Shown: piece by piece, positions 18,276 to 30,718 of the stretch
Layout: every line of letters starts with the position of its first letter
Numbering within the stretch: the stretch's first letter is position 1
DNA from: Sphingobium sp. EM0848
GTDB taxonomy: Bacteria; Pseudomonadota; Alphaproteobacteria; Sphingomonadales; Sphingomonadaceae
Length of the DNA: 64,000 nt
Assembly (NCBI RefSeq): GCF_013375555.1
Contig: NZ_JABXWB010000001.1
Location: 1,860,001-1,924,000, forward strand
Direction: 5' to 3'
The notes under the pieces: model-generated
Told to the model about the DNA's origin: nothing
Seen by the model: only the letters and a program-made list of their open reading frames with translations
The model's database searches: none
Made by a program: the position numbers and the translations under genes

Positions 18276-20447
18276 ATGAGTTCGCGCGCCCGTGTCATCC
18301 TGCTGAACGCCGCCCTGGGGCCACTCGACTATCGCGTGCCGCACGGGATGAGCGTCAAGCCGGGCAGCATCGTGGTGGCGCCGCTGGGGCCGCGCCAGAT
18401 TGTCGGCGTGGTGTGGGACGAGGACAGCTTCCCCGATATCGAGACGGTGGGCGACAATCGCCTGCGCAATATCGTGGGACTGGTCGATGCGCCGCCCGTG
18501 CCCGAAACGGTGCGCCGCCTGATCGAATGGACGGCGGACTATTATCTTGCGCCTATTGCCGCCGTATTGCGCATGACGCTGGCGTCGATGGCGGCGCTGG
18601 AGGGAGCGCGCACCGTCATCGAATATCGCGCCACCGGCGATCTGCCGGACCGCATGACCGAACAGCGCGCGCAGGCCATGGAGCGCATTGGCGATCGGCA
18701 GGGGCTGATCCGCGAACTGGCGATGATCGGCGGGGTCAGCGACGCGGTGATTCGCGGTCTGGTCAAAGCAGGCGCCTTCGAAGCGGTCGAAGTGAATGTC
18801 GACACCCCCTTCCCCATGCCCGATCCCGACCATGCGCCGCCCCTGTTGTCCGACAAACAGGGGGCCGCCGCCGATCAGTTCATCGCGGCCGTGAAGGAAC
18901 GGGCCTTCGCCCCCTTCCTGCTCGACGGCGTGACCGGATCGGGCAAGACGGAGGTTTATTTCGAAGCCATCGCCGCCGCCATTCGGGAAGGGCGGCAGGT
19001 GCTGGTGCTGCTGCCCGAAATCGCGCTGACCGAGCCCTTTCTCGAACGCTTCGAAAAGCGCTTCGGCACGGTGCCGGTCAACTGGCACAGCGGCCTGCGT
19101 CAGAGCGAGCGGCGCCGCGCCTGGCGTGCCATCGCCGCCGGGGAAGCGCCGGTGGTGGTCGGGGCGCGCTCGGCGCTGTTCCTGCCCTATCCCAATCTGG
19201 GCCTCACCATCGTCGATGAAGCGCATGAGGCCAGCTTCAAGCAGGAGGATGGGGTGCATTATCACGCCCGCGACGTGGCCGTGATGCGCGGGCTCATCGA
19301 GAAATTTCCGGTCATCCTCGCCTCGGCCACCCCCGCCATAGAGACGCGGCATCAGGTGGAACTGGGCCGCTACAGGGAAATCAAGCTCCCCTCCCGCTTC
19401 GGTGGCGCGGCCATGCCCGCGATCGAGGAGGTCAACCTGCTCACCGACCCGCCTGAGCGCGGCCGCTGGATCGCCCCGCCGCTGGTCCGCGCCATTGACG
19501 AGAATATGGCGAAGGAGGAACAGAGCCTGCTCTTCCTCAACCGCCGGGGCTATGCGCCGCTGACGCTCTGCCGCCATTGCGGCTATCGCTTCCAGTGCCC
19601 CAATTGCACCGCCTGGATGGTCGAGCACCGGCTGACCCATCGCCTCGCCTGCCATCATTGCGGCCATGTCATCCCCGCCCCGCGCTTCTGCCCGGAATGC
19701 AAGGAGGAGGATTCGCTGGTCGCCTGCGGCCCCGGCGTCGAACGCATCGCGGACGAGGTGAAGGCGCTGTGGCCCAATGCCCGCACCGCCATTGTCACCT
19801 CGGACACGCTCTGGTCGCCCGCCAGGGTCGCGGAGTTCGTAAAATCGGTCGAGGCAGGCGCCATCGACATCATCGTCGGCACCCAGCTCATTACCAAGGG
19901 CTATCATTTCCCCAATCTGACGCTGGTCGGCGTGATCGACGCGGACCTGGGGCTGGAGGGCGGCGACCTGCGCGCATCGGAACGCACTTTCCAGCAGATC
20001 GTGCAGGTGGCGGGCCGCGCAGGGCGCGGGCAGAAGCCGGGCCGCGTGTTCATCCAGACCCGCATGCCCGAGGCGGAGGTCATCAAGACGCTGATCGCAG
20101 GCGATTCGGAACGTTTCTATGAGGTGGAAACGGCCAATCGCCGCCATGCCAACGCCCCGCCTTTCGGCCGCTTCGCCGCGATCATCATCTCCAGCGAGGA
20201 TGCCGACGAAGCCGCAGAGGTCGCCCGCCTGATCGGCAAATCGGCACCCTTGATCGAGGGGATGCGCGTCTACGGCCCCGCCCCCGCCCCGCTTTCGGTG
20301 CTGCGCGGTCGGCATCGCCACCGCCTGCTGATCCACGCGACGCGGCAGGTCGATGTGCAGGGCGCGATCCGCGAATGGCTCGGCAATCTGACGTGGAAAT
20401 CGGGCACAAGGGTAGCGGTCGATGTCGACCCCTACAGCTTCATGTGA
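18276..20447 (+). CDS. priA: primosomal protein N' (replication restart helicase PriA)
   Basis: Recognises stalled forks and reloads the replisome. The product is 723 residues from the ATG at 18276; upstream open frame belongs to another reading frame of the DUF2490 gene. The N-terminal DNA-binding domain (LLNAALGPLDYRVP) is followed by helicase motifs I (GVTGSGKTEVYFE), II (IVDEAHEASFKQ) and III (ASATP). A cysteine-rich zinc-binding insert contains CRHCGYRFQCPNC, CHHCGH and CPECK, and the helicase C domain ends with GRAGRGQKPG. All key residues are present. Its stop overlaps the start of the DUF1289 gene by one base (TGATG). Confidence 0.96.
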   Translation: MSSRARVILLNAALGPLDYRVPHGMSVKPGSIVVAPLGPRQIVGVVWDEDSFPDIETVGDNRLRNIVGLVDAPPVPETVRRLIEWTADYYLAPIAAVLRMTLASMAALEGARTVIEYRATGDLPDRMTEQRAQAMERIGDRQGLIRELAMIGGVSDAVIRGLVKAGAFEAVEVNVDTPFPMPDPDHAPPLLSDKQGAAADQFIAAVKERAFAPFLLDGVTGSGKTEVYFEAIAAAIREGRQVLVLLPEIALTEPFLERFEKRFGTVPVNWHSGLRQSERRRAWRAIAAGEAPVVVGARSALFLPYPNLGLTIVDEAHEASFKQEDGVHYHARDVAVMRGLIEKFPVILASATPAIETRHQVELGRYREIKLPSRFGGAAMPAIEEVNLLTDPPERGRWIAPPLVRAIDENMAKEEQSLLFLNRRGYAPLTLCRHCGYRFQCPNCTAWMVEHRLTHRLACHHCGHVIPAPRFCPECKEEDSLVACGPGVERIADEVKALWPNARTAIVTSDTLWSPARVAEFVKSVEAGAIDIIVGTQLITKGYHFPNLTLVGVIDADLGLEGGDLRASERTFQQIVQVAGRAGRGQKPGRVFIQTRMPEAEVIKTLIAGDSERFYEVETANRRHANAPPFGRFAAIIISSEDADEAAEVARLIGKSAPLIEGMRVYGPAPAPLSVLRGRHRHRLLIHATRQVDVQGAIREWLGNLTWKSGTRVAVDVDPYSFM

Positions 20448-20602
20448 TGGAAAGCCCCTGCGTCAATATCTGCAAGCTCGACAAGGCCAAACGGGTCTGC
20501 ACCGGCTGCGGACGCACCACAGATGAGATCGCCCGCTGGCGAGGGATGAGCAAGGCGCAGCGACGCGCCATCATGGAGCGGTTGAGGCTGTCTTCCGCTT
20601 GA
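20447..20602 (+). CDS. DUF1289 small cysteine-rich protein
   Basis: This encodes 51 residues with the pattern SPCVNICKLDKAKRVCTGC, four cysteines in a CxxxC...CxxC arrangement likely to bind zinc or an Fe-S cluster, followed by GRTTDEIARW. This is the DUF1289 family, of unknown function. The ATG at 20447 overlaps the priA stop and gives the family's usual N-terminus; a longer frame from 20375 lies within priA. Its last 32 bases overlap, in opposite orientation, the 3' end of the peptidase-like gene at 20571. Confidence 0.85.
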   Translation: MESPCVNICKLDKAKRVCTGCGRTTDEIARWRGMSKAQRRAIMERLRLSSA

Positions 20603-22109
20603 CCGCCTCCGCATCGAGCCGTTTCTTCAGCGCCATTGCGCTGTCGCGCATCCCGGAGGGGTGCGGCGAATAGGCCAACGGATCAAGCAGCCGGGACGCC
20701 TCGGCATAATGCCCCTGAAAGGCCAGCGCCTGCACATAGGCCATGCGATATTCCGGGCTTTGCGGCAGCAGCATATAGGCCTTGGCCAAGCCGTCATAAC
20801 CGATTTGCGGCATGAGCCCGCCCTTCATCGCATGATAGCGATAGAAAAGCGCCAGAGGCACGGGGTCCTCGGTATCCGCACGATTCGCCTTGATGATGGC
20901 GGAACGCGCAGCCTTCCAGTCCTCTTCCCGGTCATCGTCATGCGCCCGTTCCAGCAGCACGCGGGCGCGCGTGCTGTATGCCCGCGACAATCCGGGATCG
21001 AGGGCAATGGCGCGATCGGCATCGGCCAGCGCGACATCCTTGTCCTCGGCCTGCCACTCAGCCTCCGCCAGCAGCGCCAGCGCATAAGCGCTTGACGGGA
21101 ATTTGGCCGCCGTCGCCCGGATGGAACTCACGATCTGCGGCAGTTCGTCGGTGTGGGGATGATTCATCAGCCGCAATTCATCCTCGATCAGCGCACCCCG
21201 CGCCGGTTCGACCGGGCTGACCGTGATGGCGCCGATCGTCACCGCCTTGGCATCAAGCCGCGATGCGGACAGCGGACGACGCATATAGGCCTTGAGGTCC
21301 TTTTCCAGCCCATCGACGCCACCCGCGAAATAGCCGTCCAGCTTCATATCCGGGACGCCAGCGGTCAGATCTTTCAGATAATGGCTGATCTCCGCGCGAC
21401 GGTCCGCCTTATACTGATAATAGTGGGTGAGCAGCCACGCCGTGCCATAATAACGGTCGCCATCGCGCAGCCCCAACCCCTCCGTATCGCGGGCGAACAG
21501 GTCCTTCAGCGGATAGGGCGAATCCTGCACCAGCGTGGGCGCCCGCGCCATCGGAATCAGGCCGAATTGGATCGACCCGTCCTTGGGGAATTTCACGGCC
21601 GAGAAGAATTCCGCGAAGCCCTCAACATACCAGGCCGGATACGCCGCCGGAAAATGGTGCAGCATGAAGTGATGGGTATATTCGTGGAACAATATGTCTT
21701 CGGCGCCGAACTCAAATTCGCTCATCTTCGAGCCGCGAGCCAGCACGGCATAGGCGAAGCGATCCGACGTCCTATAGAAACCCCCGATATTGGGATTGCG
21801 CGCCAGTGCCTTCACCTTGCCATCGTTCGACAGCAGATAGACATTGACAGGGCTTCCCGTGTCCGGATCGGTGATGCCGGACACCTGACGCAGCAGGCTG
21901 TCGAATTTTTCCAGTTTTTCGGCGAACTCGTGCAGCTTTGCTTCGCCGCTCTCGCTGTAAATAGTGAAATGCTGGCTCTTCGCCTGCAACCACGCCGCCT
22001 GCGCCGTCCCCGGAACAAGCGCCAGCGCGCTTGCCAGAGCCAGCAGCGCGCAAAATCCCCTTATCTGCACGCCACCCCCTGCACGGCGTTGAACACCCGC
22101 TGCGTTCAT
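20571..22109 (-). CDS. exported HEXXH metallopeptidase-like protein with TPR repeats
   Basis: A 512-residue protein with a signal peptide (hydrophobic core FCALLALASALALVPG, cut near AQA). Residues about 40-200 hold a zinc-peptidase signature HEYTH followed 20 residues later by EGFAEFF, the gluzincin layout in which the two His and the downstream Glu bind zinc. It resembles DUF1570-type periplasmic domains. The C-terminal 250 residues contain helical repeats of TPR type (ALALLAEAEWQAEDKDVALADADRAI and two similar units). It may be a periplasmic peptidase or a scaffold; the substrate is unknown. Start is ATG 22109, with GTG 22070 an alternative giving a tighter signal peptide. Confidence 0.72.
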   Translation of the reverse strand: MNAAGVQRRAGGGVQIRGFCALLALASALALVPGTAQAAWLQAKSQHFTIYSESGEAKLHEFAEKLEKFDSLLRQVSGITDPDTGSPVNVYLLSNDGKVKALARNPNIGGFYRTSDRFAYAVLARGSKMSEFEFGAEDILFHEYTHHFMLHHFPAAYPAWYVEGFAEFFSAVKFPKDGSIQFGLIPMARAPTLVQDSPYPLKDLFARDTEGLGLRDGDRYYGTAWLLTHYYQYKADRRAEISHYLKDLTAGVPDMKLDGYFAGGVDGLEKDLKAYMRRPLSASRLDAKAVTIGAITVSPVEPARGALIEDELRLMNHPHTDELPQIVSSIRATAAKFPSSAYALALLAEAEWQAEDKDVALADADRAIALDPGLSRAYSTRARVLLERAHDDDREEDWKAARSAIIKANRADTEDPVPLALFYRYHAMKGGLMPQIGYDGLAKAYMLLPQSPEYRMAYVQALAFQGHYAEASRLLDPLAYSPHPSGMRDSAMALKKRLDAEAVKRKTASTAP

Positions 22110-22148
22110 GGCGAACAGCCTGCTGAAAGAAAAGCGAAAAGCGCGGCC

Positions 22149-23210
22149 TCAATCGTGCCGTTCCCGCTCCAGCAGGGCTTGCTTGCGTTCGGTGCCGTAG
22201 GCGTAACCGCCCAGGCTCCCGTCGCTCCGCAAAACCCGATGACATGGGATCAATACCGCCAGATTGTTACCGCCACAGGCCGTCCCGGCGGCCCGTACCG
22301 CCCCCGGCCTTCCGATTGCCGCCGCGATTTCGCCATAGCTGCGCGTCTCACCCGCAGGAATGGCGCGGAGCGCCGCCCAAATCGCCTGCTGGAAAGCCGT
22401 TCCCGACACATCCATCGGCAGGTCAGGCGCATGGGCCGGATCGTCGATCAACCGCGCGACCTGCGCCGCCAGGCCAAGAAGCGCCTCATCGGCAGGCAGA
22501 ATTTCCGCCTTGGGAAAACGTTGGCGCAAGTCCGATTCGTCTTCGTCGAAGCTGATCCGGCACAGCCCCCGCTCCGTTCCGGCCACCAGCGCAGGGCCAA
22601 GGCTGGTCGGCACCACCGCATGGCGAATCACCGCACCCCGGCCCCCGTCCCGCCAGGCGCTGGGGGTCATGCCCAGATGTTGCCCGACATCGGCATAGGC
22701 CCGGCTTGGCGCATTATAGCCCGCTTCATAGATGGCCGCGGTGACGCTGCCTCCCTCCGCCAGAGCGCTTTTCAACCGTTCGGTACGCAGCGACCGGGCG
22801 TAGGCGGCGGGCGTCATCCCCGTTTCCCGTTTGAACAGCCGATGGAAATGATGCGACGCATAGCCGGCATGTTCCGCGATTTCCGCCAGCGAAGGCGGCG
22901 TTTCGGCGGCGGCGATGAAGGCGATGGCCGCCTCCACCGCCAACCGGTCGCGCCCCACCTCGTCTGGGCGGCAGCGCAAGCAGGCGCGGAAACCCGCCGC
23001 CCGCGCTGCCTCCGGATCGACCAGGAAGATCATATTCTCCCGCCTGGGATGGCGCGCGGCGCAGCTCGGCTTGCAATAGATGCCGGTGGTCAGCACCGCC
23101 CCCACGAACCGCCCGTCCAAGGCGCGATCCCGACGCAAAAAGGCGTCCCAGCAGGCATCGGCATCCGGCATGGCGTGCGTCACGGGTTCGATAGCTTTCA
23201 TCTCGGTCAT
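22149..23210 (-). CDS. ada: Ada: DNA alkylation-response activator and O6-methylguanine-DNA methyltransferase
   Basis: A 353-residue bifunctional Ada. The N-terminal zinc domain carries all four cysteines (YCKPSC and CLRC), the first being the methylphosphotriester acceptor. An AraC-type helix-turn-helix region follows (SLAEIAEHAGYASHHFHRLF and second unit). The C-terminal methyltransferase has the suicide Cys in LIPCHRVLRSDG and the preceding FQQAIWAALRAIPAGETRSY. Methylation of the first domain is known to switch Ada into an activator of its own gene. Start 23210 is chosen, with ATG 23201 also possible. No alkA or alkB gene is beside it. Confidence 0.95.
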   Translation of the reverse strand: MTEMKAIEPVTHAMPDADACWDAFLRRDRALDGRFVGAVLTTGIYCKPSCAARHPRRENMIFLVDPEAARAAGFRACLRCRPDEVGRDRLAVEAAIAFIAAAETPPSLAEIAEHAGYASHHFHRLFKRETGMTPAAYARSLRTERLKSALAEGGSVTAAIYEAGYNAPSRAYADVGQHLGMTPSAWRDGGRGAVIRHAVVPTSLGPALVAGTERGLCRISFDEDESDLRQRFPKAEILPADEALLGLAAQVARLIDDPAHAPDLPMDVSGTAFQQAIWAALRAIPAGETRSYGEIAAAIGRPGAVRAAGTACGGNNLAVLIPCHRVLRSDGSLGGYAYGTERKQALLERERHD

Positions 23211-23314
23211 GCATATGGGATAGGCGACCGGAAGGCGCCATACTTCCCGATGCTTGCGGTCAAAAAGCGGTTTCGCATATTTCCGCATTGCCTCAATCCC
23301 GTCATCGCATATGA

Positions 23315-24874
23315 ATGCCGCAAATCATGGTCGCACTATTCCGTCGCCTCGCCCTACTCCTCGCCCTCCTCGCGCCCCTGAGCGCGCGTGCGGAACAGCA
23401 GGATATCGCCGCCGCCGCCCGTGGCGTGGTTCGCGTCGTGCTGGTCGCGACCAATGGCTCCGACGCCTATTTCGTCGGGCATGGCAGCGGCTTTGCGGTC
23501 GCCCCCGACAAGATCCTGACCAACGCCCATGTGGTCGAGTTGACGCGGCAGGAAAAGAATCTCGTCATCGGCGTCATCCCCTCGGAAGGGACGAAGACCT
23601 TTGGCGGCCGGATCATCGCCTATTCGCCGGGCAACGACCTGGCGCTGATCCAGTTGGAGGAAGGGAGCCTGCCGGTCAGCACCTTCTACGCCGGGGCGGT
23701 CAGCGACGGGCAGCATGTCACCGCCATCGGCTATCCCGGCACGGTCGACCGCGCGCAGGGCCTTGGCCTCAAGCAGATGGTCGAACCGCTGGGCACGGTG
23801 AAGACGAGCGGCAATGTCTCCTCCGGGCGGGCCAGCCAGAGCTTCGACACGGTATTGCACACGGCTCCGCTGGCGGCAGGCAATAGCGGCGGCCCGCTGG
23901 TCGACGATTGCGGCCGCGTGCTGGGCGTCAACAGCTTCGGATCGGTGTCGGACGGCAATGATGCCGAGTTCGGATTCGCCGTATCCTGGCGCGAGGTCGC
24001 CTCTTTCCTGCGGCAGGCGGGCGTGTCCTCACTGCATACGGTGATTCCCTGCCGCTCCATGGCGGAGGCCGACGCCGCCGAAGCCACCCTCACCCAGCGC
24101 GAGGAAGCGCGGAGCGAACAGTCCGAACGCGCCCGCGCCGACGCCCGCGAAATCGCGATGAACAAGGCGCGCGACACCGCCGAACGCGACGTGATCTCCG
24201 CTCGCGAAAATGCGATGGCGGGCGCCGCCGTGCTGCTGGCGATGGCGGTTCTGGGTCTGGGTGCGGGCGGGCTGTTCTACAGCCAGGGCCGGGAAAAACG
24301 CGCGACCTGGTGGCTGGCCGGGGGCGGCGTGCTGCTGTTCGGCGCGATCGGACTGTTCTTCCTCAAGCCCAGCTTCTCCAGCATCGACGAGCGCATCAAG
24401 CTGCCCGAGGACAAGAGCGTCATCGGCAACAATGCCTATGCCTGGGCGGGCGACAATATCTGCAAGGTCGACTTGAGCCGCAGCCGCCTCACCGTGTCGG
24501 AACCCAATGACATCGGGTTCAACTGGGCCGACGGGGGCTGCGTCGACGGTCACACCCAATATGTGTCATCCGGCACCGGCTGGCAGCGGGCAAGCGTGCC
24601 CGACGATCATAATTTCGTGACCGTCAGCCGCTTCGATCCCGCCACCGGCATCTTGCGGGTCCAACGCTGGCTGCCCGACCTGAACAGCATGGACAGGGTG
24701 CGGGCGCTGCTGAAGAACGGGCCGATCAAGGGGTGTGGCAGCGACTCCGCGCTGCTGGCGCAGATCGCTTCGCTTCAGACCGATCTTGGCGCCCTTTTGC
24801 CGCCCCAGCCCAATGAGCGGATCGTCTATCGCTGCCAGAAGGGCCGCCTCGCTCCGCCCGACGGCCAACAATAA
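23315..24874 (+). CDS. membrane-anchored trypsin-like serine protease
   Basis: A 519-residue protein with a signal peptide (LALLLALLAPLSARA). The protease domain spans about residues 30-240 with an intact triad: His in LTNAHVV, Asp in GNDLALIQL and Ser in AAGNSGGPLV. No PDZ domain follows, unlike DegP/DegQ. Instead there is a charged helical stretch of about 50 residues (EEARSEQSERARADAREIAM region), two hydrophobic segments around residues 305-325 and 333-352, and a C-terminal domain of about 160 residues with several cysteines. The layout suggests a protease fixed in the inner membrane with domains on the same side. Target unknown. It is divergent from ada. Confidence 0.78.
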   Translation: MPQIMVALFRRLALLLALLAPLSARAEQQDIAAAARGVVRVVLVATNGSDAYFVGHGSGFAVAPDKILTNAHVVELTRQEKNLVIGVIPSEGTKTFGGRIIAYSPGNDLALIQLEEGSLPVSTFYAGAVSDGQHVTAIGYPGTVDRAQGLGLKQMVEPLGTVKTSGNVSSGRASQSFDTVLHTAPLAAGNSGGPLVDDCGRVLGVNSFGSVSDGNDAEFGFAVSWREVASFLRQAGVSSLHTVIPCRSMAEADAAEATLTQREEARSEQSERARADAREIAMNKARDTAERDVISARENAMAGAAVLLAMAVLGLGAGGLFYSQGREKRATWWLAGGGVLLFGAIGLFFLKPSFSSIDERIKLPEDKSVIGNNAYAWAGDNICKVDLSRSRLTVSEPNDIGFNWADGGCVDGHTQYVSSGTGWQRASVPDDHNFVTVSRFDPATGILRVQRWLPDLNSMDRVRALLKNGPIKGCGSDSALLAQIASLQTDLGALLPPQPNERIVYRCQKGRLAPPDGQQ

Positions 24875-25058
24875 CCGATTCCGCCGTCATAAAAACTCAG
24901 TCAAATCGCGATGATTTCATACTGACGGTCGAATCGCGTTCCATGACTTGCATAGTCACAATCCCACTGCTAACCGGCCCCCCAACAGGGGACCGGGACG
25001 GACAGAACCGCGCCCCCTTTTTGCATGACCCGCAAAACAAGTGGAGGACGGTAAGCGC

Positions 25059-27153
<2,095 letters not shown>

Positions 27154-27162
27154 CGCACAACC

Positions 27163-27278
27163 CCGTCATTCCCGCGACCCGAAGGGCGACCGAAGGTCAA
27201 CGCGGGAACCCATCTCCTGACCGAGCGCCCAAAACGCAACGCAAGGGAGATGGATCCCCGCCTCCGCGGGGATGACGG
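27163..27278. repeat. palindromic intergenic repeat between atpA and the LysE gene
   Basis: The outer arms are CCGTCATTCCCGCG (27163-27176) and CGCGGGGATGACGG (27265-27278), complementary with one mismatch. Inner arms GCGGGAACCCATCTCC (27202-27217) and GGAGATGGATCCCCGC (about 27245-27260) pair with two mismatches. This CGTCATTCCCGCG...GGGGATGACGG form is a widespread dispersed palindrome in proteobacterial genomes. Transcribed RNA would fold into a long hairpin inside the atp message. The element lies exactly between atpA and the extra gene. Confidence 0.85.
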
Positions 27279-27304
27279 AAAAAAGGAAGAACGAAGCTGC
27301 GACA

Positions 27305-27931
27305 ATGCTGACCACCCATTCCCTCCTTGCCTGGACCGTAATGTCGATCGGTCTGGTGCTGCTGCCGGGACCGGACACCATGTTGGTGGCCGGTCACGCG
27401 GCGCGCCGTGGGCTGAAGGCAGGAATGGCGGCGATCGGCGGCATCCAGCTCGGCGGCCTCACCTACATGGCGCTCTGTGGCTTCGGCTTTCTGAGCGTCC
27501 TGAACGCAGTGCCGGGGCTGTTTATGGCCGTGAAGATTGCGGGCGCCATCTACCTCGCATGGCTGGGTCTTTCGATGCTGCGTGGCGCTGTGAAGCCCTC
27601 GCCCGCGACGGAAGCCCCCGGCCTGCGGATTGGCGGATCGCCCTTCACCCAGGGGTTCATCAGCACCGTGCTGAACCCGAAGGTCGCGATCTTCTTCCTC
27701 GCCGCGCTGCCGCAATTCGTCGGCACGGGTCAGCAAGCGCCCTATCAGGGCATGTTGCTGATCGCGATCGTCTATGTGCTGGGCTTCTTCTGGTGCGCCC
27801 TGCTGGCCGTGCTTGCCACCAAGGCAGGCCGCAAAGTGGGTCAGAGCAGCGCGATGCGCTGGTTCGAAGGCGCCATGGGCGTCGGTTTCTTTGGTCTCGC
27901 GGGCCGTCTGGCCCTTGCTCGGAATGTTTGA
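27305..27931 (+). CDS. LysE/RhtB family amino-acid exporter inside the atp operon
   Basis: An inner-membrane protein of 208 residues with six predicted helices. It has the RhtB/LysE signatures MSIGLVLLPGPDTMLVAGHA, GLKAGMAAIGGIQLGG, AGAIYLAWLGLSMLRG and the TQGFISTVLNPKVAIFFLA motif. Relatives export homoserine, threonine, lysine or other amino acids; the substrate is unknown. The ATG at 27305 gives the normal N-terminus. atpG begins three bases after its stop, so atpG translation must depend on ribosomes or a ribosome-binding site within this gene. It has no known role in ATP synthase assembly, and its insertion in the operon is unusual. Confidence 0.92.
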   Translation: MLTTHSLLAWTVMSIGLVLLPGPDTMLVAGHAARRGLKAGMAAIGGIQLGGLTYMALCGFGFLSVLNAVPGLFMAVKIAGAIYLAWLGLSMLRGAVKPSPATEAPGLRIGGSPFTQGFISTVLNPKVAIFFLAALPQFVGTGQQAPYQGMLLIAIVYVLGFFWCALLAVLATKAGRKVGQSSAMRWFEGAMGVGFFGLAGRLALARNV

Positions 27932-27934
27932 ACT

Positions 27935-28819
27935 ATGGCTAGCCTCAAGGAACTGAAGCTGCGCATCGGGTCGGTGAAGTCGACCCAGAAGATCACCAAG
28001 GCGAAGCAGATGGTCGCCGCGGCCAAGCTGCGCAAGGCGCAGGCCGCTGCCGAAGCCGCCCGCCCCTACTCCAGCCGCCTGGAAGCGGTCGTCGCCAGCC
28101 TCGCGTCGAAGATCGCGGGCGGTTCGGGCGAAGGCGCCTCCCCACTGCTCGCCGGCACCGGCAAGGATGAGGTTCATCTGCTGGTCGTCGCCAACTCGGA
28201 CCGTGGTCTGGCCGGCGCGTTCAACGCGAACATCGTCAAGGCCGCTCGGGCCAAGGCCGATGAGCTGATCCAGCAGGGCAAGACCGTCCGTTTCTACCTG
28301 ATCGGCCGCAAGGGCCGCCCGGTGATCAACCGCACCTTCCCCGGCATGATCGTCGCCCAGTTCGACACTACGGGCGCCAAGGAACCCGGCTACGCCCAGG
28401 CCGAAGAAATCGCGCATGAGCTGACGCAAATGTATCTGAACGGCAAGTTCGACGTCGCGCATCTCTTCTTCTCGCGCTTCAAGTCGGCCCTCGCCCAGAT
28501 CCCGACCGAACAGCAGATCATTCCGGTCAGGATTCCCGAAGACGCCGACCGCAACGCCATCGGCGCGACCGTGGAATATGAGCCGAGCGAGGAAGCGATC
28601 CTCGACGACCTGCTGCCGCGCAACGTCACGGTGCAGATCTTCAAGGCACTGCTGGAAAACAACGCGTCCGAACAGGGCGCATCGATGACCGCCATGGACA
28701 ATGCGACCCGCAATGCCGGCGACCTCATCAACAAGCTGACCATTCAGTACAACCGCAGCCGTCAGGCCGCGATCACCACCGAACTCGTCGAAATCATCTC
28801 GGGCGCCGAAGCCCTTTAA
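27935..28819 (+). CDS. atpG: ATP synthase F1 subunit gamma
   Basis: A 294-residue central rotor shaft of F1. The N-terminal helix ([33 protein letters not shown] pattern) and C-terminal helix ([36 protein letters not shown] pattern) that form the coiled coil are both present, with [13 protein letters not shown] in the middle domain. It starts three bases after the LysE-type gene and is followed by atpD after a short gap. Confidence 0.98.
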   Translation: MASLKELKLRIGSVKSTQKITKAKQMVAAAKLRKAQAAAEAARPYSSRLEAVVASLASKIAGGSGEGASPLLAGTGKDEVHLLVVANSDRGLAGAFNANIVKAARAKADELIQQGKTVRFYLIGRKGRPVINRTFPGMIVAQFDTTGAKEPGYAQAEEIAHELTQMYLNGKFDVAHLFFSRFKSALAQIPTEQQIIPVRIPEDADRNAIGATVEYEPSEEAILDDLLPRNVTVQIFKALLENNASEQGASMTAMDNATRNAGDLINKLTIQYNRSRQAAITTELVEIISGAEAL

Positions 28820-30286
<1,467 letters not shown>

Positions 30287-30300
30287 TCAACGCTCATACA

Positions 30301-30323
30301 CCCCTCCCCCGTTTGGGGAGGGG
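30301..30323. other. small hairpin between atpD and atpC
   Basis: A 9-bp perfect stem (CCCCTCCCC with GGGGAGGGG) closes a five-base loop in the 55-bp atpD-atpC gap. It has no T-run, so it is more likely a processing or stability element, or a partial attenuator lowering atpC output, than a full terminator. Only the structure is visible. Confidence 0.6.
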
Positions 30324-30341
30324 ATTTAGGACTTTCGAAGA

Positions 30342-30596
30342 ATGGCACTGCATTTCGAACTCGTGACCCCGGAAAAGCTCGTCCGCTCGGAAGAGGTCTA
30401 TCAGGTGGTCGTCCCCGGCACCGATGGCGACTTCGGCGTGCTGGAAGGCCACGCGCCCTTCATGTCGACCGTCCGCGACGGCGCGATCCAGATTTTCGCC
30501 AACGCCGGCAGCGCGCCGGAAGTCATCCCGGTCCGGGGCGGCTTTGCGGAAGTGAATGAAAAGGGCCTGACCGTCCTTGCGGAGCATGCCGGCTGA
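30342..30596 (+). CDS. atpC: ATP synthase F1 subunit epsilon
   Basis: An 84-residue epsilon subunit made only of the N-terminal beta-sandwich domain ([20 protein letters not shown] ... [19 protein letters not shown]). The C-terminal two-helix inhibitory domain of longer epsilons is absent, as is common in alphaproteobacteria where other inhibitors exist. It closes the operon and is followed by a terminator. Confidence 0.96.
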   Translation: MALHFELVTPEKLVRSEEVYQVVVPGTDGDFGVLEGHAPFMSTVRDGAIQIFANAGSAPEVIPVRGGFAEVNEKGLTVLAEHAG

Positions 30597-30626
30597 CAGG
30601 CCCGGGCAACCCGCTCTAAATCAGAC

Positions 30627-30661
30627 AAGGGGCTGCGTTCCACATCGGAACGCGGCCCCTT
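30627..30661. terminator. terminator of the atp operon
   Basis: A 15-bp stem with one G-T pair (AAGGGGCTGCGTTCC at 30627-30641 with GGAACGCGGCCCCTT at 30647-30661) and a five-base loop ends 65 bp after atpC. A short T-run (CCCCTTTGG) follows. Confidence 0.85.
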
Positions 30662-30718
30662 TGGTTAGCAGCTCCTTAACCTTGGCCCGCTAATCGGAGG
30701 CTCAGTTTGGGAGTCTCC

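Noticed and set aside
18153..20336. 727-codon open frame opposite priA
   Set aside because: Antisense shadow of a gene with all helicase and zinc motifs.
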